Positions 1 through 6,401 of a stretch of 8,953 nucleotides of DNA are shown here, one piece after another. Numbering within the stretch: the first letter of the stretch is position 1; every line of letters starts with the position of its first letter. Location: NCBI GenBank assembly GCA_002309915.1, contig DBYT01000071.1, forward strand, positions 1 through 8,953, written 5' to 3'. The notes under the pieces are model-generated. The model searched no databases and was not told the origin of the DNA. It worked only from the letters and a program-made list of their open reading frames with translations. A program made the position numbers and the translations under genes. Source of the DNA: Bacteroidales bacterium UBA1179 (GTDB lineage Bacteria > Bacteroidota > Bacteroidia > Bacteroidales > Bacteroidaceae).

Positions 1-1352
1 ACGTTTGACTTGTTGCGTTCCAGATGTGCCTGCTCATACTCCGGATTCCTGGCCAGAGGGCTGGGTCCGTACATCATGCCATGGCCTTCTATATTAGCTT
101 CGGCTACCAGATAAATGCCGTATTCATCGCACAAATCATACCAGCGCGGATCATCGGGATAGTGGCTGGTACGTACTGCATTGATGTTCATCTGCTTCAT
201 GATCTGAATATCCTGGATCATCCGCTCCAGCGGAACTACATATCCGCCGTAGGGATCCATCTCGTGACGATCGGCACCCTTTATAAGTATAGGCTGTCCG
301 TTTACAAGCAACTGACGGTCACGGATCTCCACCTTGCGGAATCCCACCTTCTGGGGAACAACCTCAATCACCTTTCCGTCGGGTTCCTGGAGAGTCATGT
401 AAAGAGTATAGAGATACGGAGTCTCGGCCGTCCATTTGTAAGGATTTCCTACCTGGAACGAAAACTTGACAGAACCGTTTGAGACAGTTTCCGAACCACC
501 GCGGATCACCTTGCCGTCAGCATCCTTAAGCTGCAGGTTCAGGGTCTTTCCGTCTGCTCCGGCCAACGATGCCTCAAAGTCAAGTGTGGCGTTCACATAC
601 TTTGCATCCAGGTCAGTGACGACACAGAAATCATCAATATGAGTCTGAGGGCGTGAATAGAGATATACCTCGCGGGCTATTCCGGTAAAGCGCCAGAAGT
701 CCTGGTCCTCTATGTAGCTACCGTCGCACCAGCGCATTATCTGCATGGCTATCAGGTTCTTCTCGCCGAACTGCACATAATCGGTTATATCGAACTCCGC
801 CTCCATCTTGCTGTCCTCGCTGTAACCCACGTACTTGCCGTTCACCCAGACCCAGAGGTTTGAAGTGGCTGAGCCCACGTGTATATAGACGCGCTCACCC
901 TTCCAACCGGCAGGTATGGTGAAACTCTGACGATACGAGCCCACGTAGTTGTCACGCTCACCCACAATGGGAGGATTGATGGGATACTCGTTGTTCCAGG
1001 GATAGGTCACGTTGGTGTATATCCTGTCACCGTAACCGTTCATCTCAAACAGTCCGGGTACAGGGAAATCCACCCATTTGCTGTCATCAAATCCTTCGGC
1101 AAAGAAGTTTTCAGGCTTATCATAGGCGTTCTTCACAAAGTTGAACTTCCAGTTGCCTTCAATTGACATGAACCTTGAAGAGCGGCTTTTCTCTCCCTGA
1201 GCAGCCAGTTCAGCACTCTCATAGGCAAAATAATCGGCCACATCAGGCTTTTCGTTTTCGCTGTTTGCCCCGGGATCAAGCCACACCGGTTGCTGAGCGT
1301 TCAAAGGGATAAGTGCCAATTGGATAATGGTCAGTAAAGCAATTCGTTTCAT
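1..1352 (-). CDS. Periplasmic GH2 beta-galactosidase (LacZ-like), N-terminal 450 codons, truncated by window edge
   Basis: The reading frame is open on the minus strand from the ATG at 1352 to the window edge. Residues 1-20 form a signal peptide (basic MKR, hydrophobic core, cleavage likely near LNAQ), so the enzyme should be exported, unlike E. coli LacZ. The order is the GH2 sugar-binding jelly-roll (about 60-240), an immunoglobulin-like domain (about 245-350) and the start of the TIM barrel. Landmarks match E. coli LacZ: YTNVTYP (N114, like N102), CDGSYIEDQDFWR (D210, like D201), the RHE histidine H363 (like H357), SHYP H397 (like H391) and EANIEGHG E422/H424 (like the Mg ligands E416/H418). 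The acid/base and nucleophile glutamates lie beyond the left edge, so activity cannot be confirmed. Family knowledge predicts hydrolysis of terminal beta-galactosides during glycan use; the exact substrate is unknown. The leader is A-rich with no Shine-Dalgarno sequence. The gene is divergent from the operon at 1495. Confidence 0.93.
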   Translation of the reverse strand, partial: MKRIALLTIIQLALIPLNAQQPVWLDPGANSENEKPDVADYFAYESAELAAQGEKSRSSRFMSIEGNWKFNFVKNAYDKPENFFAEGFDDSKWVDFPVPGLFEMNGYGDRIYTNVTYPWNNEYPINPPIVGERDNYVGSYRQSFTIPAGWKGERVYIHVGSATSNLWVWVNGKYVGYSEDSKMEAEFDITDYVQFGEKNLIAMQIMRWCDGSYIEDQDFWRFTGIAREVYLYSRPQTHIDDFCVVTDLDAKYVNATLDFEASLAGADGKTLNLQLKDADGKVIRGGSETVSNGSVKFSFQVGNPYKWTAETPYLYTLYMTLQEPDGKVIEVVPQKVGFRKVEIRDRQLLVNGQPILIKGADRHEMDPYGGYVVPLERMIQDIQIMKQMNINAVRTSHYPDDPRWYDLCDEYGIYLVAEANIEGHGMMYGPSPLARNPEYEQAHLERNKSN

Positions 1353-1382
1353 TTGTCAGGGTTATTTTTTGTTCCGATACCG

Positions 1383-1390
1383 CGAAAGTA
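1383..1390 (-). promoter_or_regulatory. Possible -7 element for the GH2 gene
   Basis: Read on the minus strand this is TACTTTCG, which differs from the Bacteroides -7 consensus TAnnTTTG only at the seventh base. It lies about 30 bp upstream of the ATG at 1352, a plausible leader length. No convincing TTTG-type -33 element sits 19-21 bp further upstream, so this is a weak call. Confidence 0.3.
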
Positions 1391-1432
1391 ATTGTTTTTT
1401 GCCTTACAGAATGACGTTATCGGGAAAAATGC

Positions 1433-1440
1433 TACCTTTA
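1433..1440 (+). promoter_or_regulatory. Possible -7 element for the 1495-6026 operon
   Basis: TACCTTTA matches the Bacteroides -7 consensus TAnnTTTG except at the last base. It lies 54 bp upstream of the ATG at 1495. No good -33 TTTG is at the usual distance; the nearest candidate, at 1398-1401, is about 31 bp away, which is too far. The assignment is tentative. Confidence 0.25.
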
Positions 1441-1494
1441 CGCAGTTTATCGCGCACACGCGCGTAATTCCTAATTGCTATACTTACTACAAGA

Positions 1495-3435
1495 ATGGAT
1501 TATAGAGGACTGACACGGCGGATATTCAAAACGGCACCATTCCTATTGGCGGCCATCCTTTGGTGCGTACTGGTACTAAAGGAGCAGTTCTTTCTGTACA
1601 AAGTTGAGGATCTATCGGTTTTCCTGTTTGACAAGCTGTTCATTGCGGAGTGTCTGAAGACTCCGGGAGGCTTCCTCGGACTTGCCGGTTCATTCCTCAC
1701 GCAGTTCCTTCACCTGCCCTGGCTTGGAGCTTTGCTGTGGGTATTGCTGCTGCTCATAGCCTATCAGCTTACCATACGCGTTTTCAACCTTCCTGAAAAC
1801 AGGCGGCCGCTGGCTCTCATTCCGGTGGCTTTGCTCATTATCGGCAACATGTCATTAGGATACGGAGTGTTCTTAATGAGAAGCCAGGACCATTTCTTCG
1901 CTCCCGTCCTGGGATATCTGATATCGCTTATACCACTGTCAGCCGCCGGACGCATGAAAGCCCTTTGGAGCAAGATCCTGTTCCTGGCAGTCTGGACCAC
2001 GGCAGGCTTTGCCCTGTTCGGCACATTCGCTTTCACAGGTGCAATAGTATGCGGTTGCGCCACACTTGTTAATTCAGGTCTGCCCCGCAGGGAGCGTATC
2101 ACGGTTCCCGTATCGGCCCTGATCCTTTCATTGCTGGTGCCGCTGGTCATCTATTCGGCATACACATCCTATAAACTGACCGACAGCTGGATAATGGGAC
2201 TTCCGTCCATTTCATCCGATTCCTGGACGCATGCCATGAGAGCCCCCTTCCAACTCTCTCTGCTCTGCCAGATTCTTCTGGCTCTTGGAACCGGTCTCAA
2301 ATCCTCAGGACAGGATGACAGCACAAAAAGCATCATCACCCGGTCCCTGACATATATCGCGGCAATTGCAATGGTCTGGGGATTCTGGTACAGGGATTGC
2401 AACTTCCACACCGAACTTGAGATGTCATATGCAGTTGACCGATATGACTGGAATCATGTCATCAAAACATATCAGAAGGCTGTTGACAGTCATAAGAAAG
2501 CAGACGAAAAGGCATTTGAGTCACGCAGCAGGAAGATTGAGAGTGCAAGATCAAACGATGAGATCGATGAAATCGTCGAAAGGTACAGCAGCCGTTTCTT
2601 TGAACCGACCCGTTCCATGATACTCTACAGGGATCTGGCGCTACTCAAGACCAACCGTGCACTCAAAGAGGCATTCACCATGAAGGACGGCAGCCGTATG
2701 CAGAATTCCCGCACCCAGATACCCATGGCCTGGCAGTCAGGCAAGCAGTTGTATTTCCAGTACGGCCTGGTCAACATGTGCTACCGCTGGTGCCTTGAGG
2801 ATGTCATTGAGCACAACTGGAGTTTCAGCACGCTCAGATACATGACCATGCATTCAGTGATAATGCAGGAGCCCGACCTTGCCGAAAAATATATCAGCAA
2901 ACTGGAAAAGACCATATTCTACCGCAAGTGGGCGCGCTCCCAGCGCACGCTCAAATCGGACCGTGACGCAATGGCCGCCGCCGCTCCCTATAAGAGTGTC
3001 CTTCCGTACATGTGTTTTGAGAACCGCATGTCAAACGACATGATCAAGACCGAGGCTTATCTCATAAACCATTTCATGGAAGAGGAGCCCGAACTTGCCA
3101 CACCCGAATATGACAGGGCGGCACTGCTCATCGCCATGCGCATTCAGGATATCAACCGTTTCTGGGAAAGACTGCGCTATTATATCAACTCCAACCATGT
3201 AAGGGAGTTGCCGCGCTCCGTCCAGGAGGCTATGATCCTGTACAGCTCACTTAGAAAGACCCAGTTGGACTACCCGTTGGACGAGCAGGTCAGAAGGGGG
3301 TACGACTCCTTCAACCAGTACGTCTCAAGCCACTCCATCCGCTCCATGAAGGAGGCATCCTACCCGTTCTGTCAGCGGTTCGGAAAGACCTTCTACTACT
3401 ATTATTATTTTATGAGGGACCTTAATACATATTGA
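1495..3435 (+). CDS. Polytopic inner-membrane protein with large C-terminal soluble domain (DUF6057-like)
   Basis: This is a 646-residue protein of unknown function. About seven or eight hydrophobic segments occupy residues 13-300 (for example 13-28, 76-92, 103-125, 158-190, 202-222, 250-268 and 283-298). They are followed by about 345 mostly helical, TPR-like soluble residues, probably on the periplasmic side. The segment KEQFFLY, then TPGGF at 56-60 and SFLTQF at 66-71, then a glycine-led hydrophobic helix, recalls the N-terminus of Bacteroidales DUF6057 proteins; this family call is from memory of its pattern. The C-terminus carries an aromatic tail, FGKTFYYYYYF. The ATG at 1495 is preferred because it gives a short basic N-terminus before the first membrane helix. 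The stop lies 3 bp before the next ATG, so it is the first gene of an operon with the PD40 lipoprotein and the amidase. No catalytic motif is recognisable. Confidence 0.8.
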   Translation: MDYRGLTRRIFKTAPFLLAAILWCVLVLKEQFFLYKVEDLSVFLFDKLFIAECLKTPGGFLGLAGSFLTQFLHLPWLGALLWVLLLLIAYQLTIRVFNLPENRRPLALIPVALLIIGNMSLGYGVFLMRSQDHFFAPVLGYLISLIPLSAAGRMKALWSKILFLAVWTTAGFALFGTFAFTGAIVCGCATLVNSGLPRRERITVPVSALILSLLVPLVIYSAYTSYKLTDSWIMGLPSISSDSWTHAMRAPFQLSLLCQILLALGTGLKSSGQDDSTKSIITRSLTYIAAIAMVWGFWYRDCNFHTELEMSYAVDRYDWNHVIKTYQKAVDSHKKADEKAFESRSRKIESARSNDEIDEIVERYSSRFFEPTRSMILYRDLALLKTNRALKEAFTMKDGSRMQNSRTQIPMAWQSGKQLYFQYGLVNMCYRWCLEDVIEHNWSFSTLRYMTMHSVIMQEPDLAEKYISKLEKTIFYRKWARSQRTLKSDRDAMAAAAPYKSVLPYMCFENRMSNDMIKTEAYLINHFMEEEPELATPEYDRAALLIAMRIQDINRFWERLRYYINSNHVRELPRSVQEAMILYSSLRKTQLDYPLDEQVRRGYDSFNQYVSSHSIRSMKEASYPFCQRFGKTFYYYYYFMRDLNTY

Positions 3436-3438
3436 GCA

Positions 3439-4929
3439 ATGAAACACTGTATCACGATAGTTGCAGCTCTGACGCTTCTGGTATCCTGCACGGGAATACC
3501 GCAAACCACTGTTCAGACTGACAAAGTCCCCTCGGTATTCCCCGATTACACCAATGTGGTCATACCTTCCAACATCGCCCCTCTCAATTTCCGTATTGAA
3601 GAGGAGGGAAAGAAATACGTAACGGTAATAACGGGAGGGGCCGATAAAGCCGTCATCGGCGGACAGAAGGTAGAGATACCACCGCGTAAATGGAGGAAGA
3701 TAAAGCAGCACGGTCTTATAGGAATCCAGGTATTCGTAATGGACGATGACAGCAGATGGCACAGCTATCGGCCCTTCTCCATGAGCGTTTCAGAAGATGA
3801 GATAGACCCCTACATATCATACCGTGTCATCCCCGTAGCGGTAGAGTCCTACCAGAACCTTTCAATCAGACAGCGTAACCTGACCAACTTCAGGGAGAAA
3901 GTCATATTCGCAAACACCATGGTGCAGACAAACGCCGACGGAGCCTGCATCAACTGCCACAGTTACAGGGACTACAGCACTGACAACATGCTTTTCCATG
4001 TCCGCCAGTACAAGGGAGGAACAGTGATGGTCCTGGACGGTAAACTGCATAAGGTGAACATGAAAACGGATCACACCCTCTCGGCTGGAGTCTATCCGTC
4101 ATGGCATCCCACCCATGATTACATCGCGCTGTCCAACAACCGCACCCACCAGTCAGTCCATTCCGCCAGCCACGACAAGCTGGAGGTGCTTGACGACATA
4201 AGCGACCTTATACTTTATGACATAAAGAACAATACCGTCAGTGTGATCGAGAATGATTCCAGTGAACTGGAAAACTATCCCAACTGGTCAGCTGACGGCC
4301 GGAAACTCTATTATGTCTCCTACAGGTATGACGGCAACTACGGCGACAAGCGCAAGAACGAGATGTTCCTGTCACGTGAGGATTTCCATTTCAACCTCTA
4401 CAGCAAACCGTTTGACCCCGACACCAAGACATGGGGCCCCACGAAACTGGAATTTGACGCCGCCGCCCGCGACAGCAGCATAACATGGCCGCGCGTATCA
4501 CCCGACGGCCGCTGGCTTCTGGCCTGCATAAGCACCCACGGAGTATTTCCTCTTGACCAGATAGTATCGGACTATATCATGTTTGACCTTGAAAACGGCT
4601 CTTACAGATATCCCGATGAACTGAACAGCCCCTTTGCGGAGAGTTTCCATTCATGGTCAAGCAACGGCCGATGGGTAATGTTCAGCACACGTCGCGAAGA
4701 CGGTGTCCACACACGTCTCTATTTCAGCCACATGGATGAGAACGGACGGTTCTCAAAACCGTTCGCACTCCCACAGCGAGATCCCGACTTCAACCGTGAG
4801 TTCCTGTATGCATTCAATATTCCGGAGTTCATGAAGGAACCCGTACATATAACCCCGAGGCAGTTCGCATCATTCATATCAGGAACTGATGCAACTCCCG
4901 CAAAATATGAAACTAAAAAAGGAGAATGA
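3439..4929 (+). CDS. PD40/TolB-like beta-propeller lipoprotein with a CxxCH heme c motif
   Basis: This is a 496-residue predicted lipoprotein. The signal peptide ends in the lipobox LVSC with Cys17 as the lipidation site, so it should be anchored in the envelope. Residues 30-165 form a beta-rich region starting near PDYTNVVIPSNIAPLNF. CINCH at residues 170-174 is a textbook CxxCH covalent heme attachment motif, the only one in the protein. After it come about four propeller repeats of the PD40 type: YPSWHPTHDYIA (about 219), YPNWSADGRKLYY (about 280), WPRVSPDGRWLL (about 349) and HSWSSNGRWVMF (about 404). Bacteroidales relatives are often annotated as PD40 or 'cytochrome c biosynthesis' proteins. 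An electron-transfer or sensing role is inference. The start follows the upstream stop after 3 bp, and its end overlaps the amidase start by 4 bp (ATGA), implying translational coupling. The partner and reaction are unknown. Confidence 0.85.
   Translation: MKHCITIVAALTLLVSCTGIPQTTVQTDKVPSVFPDYTNVVIPSNIAPLNFRIEEEGKKYVTVITGGADKAVIGGQKVEIPPRKWRKIKQHGLIGIQVFVMDDDSRWHSYRPFSMSVSEDEIDPYISYRVIPVAVESYQNLSIRQRNLTNFREKVIFANTMVQTNADGACINCHSYRDYSTDNMLFHVRQYKGGTVMVLDGKLHKVNMKTDHTLSAGVYPSWHPTHDYIALSNNRTHQSVHSASHDKLEVLDDISDLILYDIKNNTVSVIENDSSELENYPNWSADGRKLYYVSYRYDGNYGDKRKNEMFLSREDFHFNLYSKPFDPDTKTWGPTKLEFDAAARDSSITWPRVSPDGRWLLACISTHGVFPLDQIVSDYIMFDLENGSYRYPDELNSPFAESFHSWSSNGRWVMFSTRREDGVHTRLYFSHMDENGRFSKPFALPQRDPDFNREFLYAFNIPEFMKEPVHITPRQFASFISGTDATPAKYETKKGE
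3946..3960 (+). other. CxxCH heme c attachment motif within the PD40 lipoprotein
   Basis: Codons 170-174 read Cys-Ile-Asn-Cys-His. In exported proteins this pattern normally marks covalent heme c attachment, with the histidine as the proximal ligand. It lies just before the propeller repeats. A possible distal ligand is one of the nearby histidines (for example in MLFHVR), but that is a guess. Confidence 0.6.
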
Positions 4930-6026
4930 GAATATTCGGATTTTTAATAGCAGCTTTTAGCCTCACACTGGCTTTACCTGCCAGCGCCGTAGATGATCAG
5001 GGCAAGTTCATACTGGTAATCGACGCCGGACACGGAGGAAAGGATCCGGGAGCAGTCAACGGCAAGAACCAGGAGAAAAGCATAAACCTGAACGTGGCGC
5101 TCAAGATGGGTAAACTCATTGAGGAGAACTGCAAGGATGTCAAAGTAATCTATACCCGTAAGACCGATGTATTCGTAGAGTTGTACAAGCGCGCTGACAT
5201 TGCCAACAAGGCAGGTGCCGACATGTTCATCTCAATACATACCAACTCAGCCAAGAGCAAGGCGGCCAACGGAGCCGAGACATACCTGCTTGGTGTTGAG
5301 GAGAACCGAACCAGTGCCAACCTGAATGCCGCCCTTGAAGAGAACAAGGCCATCCTTTTGGAGAATGACTATCAGGCCCATTATGAGGGTTATGACCCCA
5401 ACAGCCCCGAGAGCATGATCATTTTTGAATTCATGCAGAACGAGTATCAGAAAGAAAGCCTCAAGATGGCACAGTTCACCCAGAACCAGATGGTAGGTTC
5501 GGCCAAGCGCCCGGACCGCGGCGTACATCAGGCCGGATATCTTGTCCTGTGGAAGAGCACGATGCCGAGCATCCTGATAGAGTTGGGCTTCATATCAAAC
5601 GATGCAGAGTGCAAGTACCTGGTATCGCAGAAAGGAGTGGACGAAATGGCGCAAAGCCTCTACAAGGCATTCAGCGAATATCTGGAGTACCACAACAAAC
5701 TGCTTGAAAAAGCCGTTCCCACATCACAGGCCATAGGCAACAAGGGGGCCGATGCAGAACTACCTGTATATAAGGTACAGTTCATGAGCATCAAGAATCC
5801 GCTCAAGAAGAACGACAAGCGTCTGAATGCATATCCCAATGTAAGCTACTATTCCGAAGGCGGAATGTGCAAGTACACATGCGGTGACACCACCGATTAT
5901 GAAGCCATCCAACAGACGAAGAAGGAGGTCCAAAAAAAGTATAAGGACGCGTTCGTAATTGCCGTCCATGAAGGCAAGAAAATTAGCGTGAAAAAGGCTC
6001 AGGAAATAAGTTCAAAAATCAAATAA
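4926..6026 (+). CDS. Secreted N-acetylmuramoyl-L-alanine amidase (Amidase_3) with C-terminal SPOR-like domain
   Basis: This enzyme cleaves the amide bond between N-acetylmuramic acid and the L-alanine of the peptide stem, remodelling peptidoglycan in the periplasm. The signal peptide runs over residues 1-21, with cleavage after LPASA. The zinc-dependent Amidase_3 domain follows: LVIDAGHGGKDPGA with H36, E50, the ISIHTNSA histidine H105, and the catalytic glutamate E219 in ILIELGFISN. An insert of about 60 residues between H105 and E219, rich in Glu and Asn, resembles the regulatory helix region of AmiB/AmiC-type enzymes. Residues 280-365 (YKVQFMSI through FVIAVHEGKKI) look like a SPOR domain, which in other bacteria binds denuded glycan at division sites. 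The ATG overlaps the preceding stop by 4 bp; GGAG at 4921-4924 lies only 1 nt upstream, so coupling to the lipoprotein gene probably helps initiation. It is the last gene of the operon. Confidence 0.95.
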   Translation: MRIFGFLIAAFSLTLALPASAVDDQGKFILVIDAGHGGKDPGAVNGKNQEKSINLNVALKMGKLIEENCKDVKVIYTRKTDVFVELYKRADIANKAGADMFISIHTNSAKSKAANGAETYLLGVEENRTSANLNAALEENKAILLENDYQAHYEGYDPNSPESMIIFEFMQNEYQKESLKMAQFTQNQMVGSAKRPDRGVHQAGYLVLWKSTMPSILIELGFISNDAECKYLVSQKGVDEMAQSLYKAFSEYLEYHNKLLEKAVPTSQAIGNKGADAELPVYKVQFMSIKNPLKKNDKRLNAYPNVSYYSEGGMCKYTCGDTTDYEAIQQTKKEVQKKYKDAFVIAVHEGKKISVKKAQEISSKIK

Positions 6027-6053
6027 TATTCCTAAATTATGCACTTTCTCACA

Positions 6054-6092
6054 GCGTCATATTTAGATTTCGTCTAAATATGGCGCATTTTT
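6054..6092 (+). terminator. Intrinsic terminator after the amidase gene
   Basis: Arms at 6054-6067 and 6073-6086 form a 14-bp stem, with one G-U wobble, closed by a 5-nt loop (TTTCG). Five T residues follow at 6088-6092. It lies 28 bp after the amidase stop and ends the three-gene operon before the dnaA regulatory region. Confidence 0.9.
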
Positions 6093-6317
6093 GATTTTAA
6101 TATCGGTCAATATGCAATTGCCTTTTAGGATGCATTGAAAACGGGTGAATAATAGCCCAAAAATGGACTCGTTTTTGAGTTATCAACAGGCTAAATTACT
6201 GATAGTCAAGAGCGTAATAAAAGTCAATAGGCTCTTTTCAACTTTTTTAATGGGTTTTTCCAAGGACTTGATTGCCAGCATTTTACAAAAAACGATTTTT
6301 GGGGTTGAACCAACCGG
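6093..6317. other. AT-rich non-coding region upstream of dnaA
   Basis: There is no convincing gene here. The stretch is AT-rich with T- and A-runs. It holds one DnaA-box-like site (6180-6188), an inverted repeat AAGAGC/GCTCTT (6208-6213 and 6231-6236, 17-nt spacer) and the small palindrome GGTTG-AAC-CAACC (6303-6315). It probably combines dnaA control sequences; a role in origin function is possible but not shown. Confidence 0.55.
6180..6188 (+). promoter_or_regulatory. DnaA-box-like site
   Basis: TTATCAACA matches the consensus TTATCCACA at eight of nine positions. It lies 138 bp upstream of the dnaA -33 element, so it could serve autoregulation or be part of an origin. A single site is weak evidence for either. 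Confidence 0.45.
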
Positions 6318-6349
6318 TTTGTTTTATTGAAATAAGATTGTCAACTTTG
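6318..6349 (+). promoter_or_regulatory. dnaA: Bacteroides-type promoter of dnaA
   Basis: A -33 element TTTG (6318-6321) and a -7 element CAACTTTG (6342-6349; consensus TAnnTTTG, one mismatch) are separated by 20 bp, within the 19-21 bp typical of Bacteroides sigma-ABfr promoters. Transcription should start near 6355, giving a leader of about 46 nt to the ATG at 6402. The -33 element overlaps the palindrome AACCGGTT (6312-6319), and the -7 element overlaps CTTTGCAAAG (6345-6354), so operators may be embedded in it. Confidence 0.7.
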
Positions 6350-6401
6350 CAAAGCAGTTGATGGAAAGACAACATTGTCCTACCCCCACTACTTAAAAAA
6401 C

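Noticed and set aside
24..482. Plus-strand open frame of 152 codons
   Set aside because: It lies antisense to the GH2 gene, whose translation shows clear LacZ motifs across the same bases; this frame resembles nothing.
879..1166. Plus-strand open frame of 95 codons
   Set aside because: It is antisense to the sugar-binding domain of the GH2 gene and has no recognisable features of its own.
3325..3762. Minus-strand open frame of 145 codons
   Set aside because: It spans the junction of two well-supported plus-strand genes and has a composition typical of an antisense shadow.
6145..6330. Plus-strand frame of 61 codons from a GTG upstream of dnaA
   Set aside because: It overlaps the dnaA -33 element and the palindromes, lacks a ribosome binding site, and its product shows no family resemblance.
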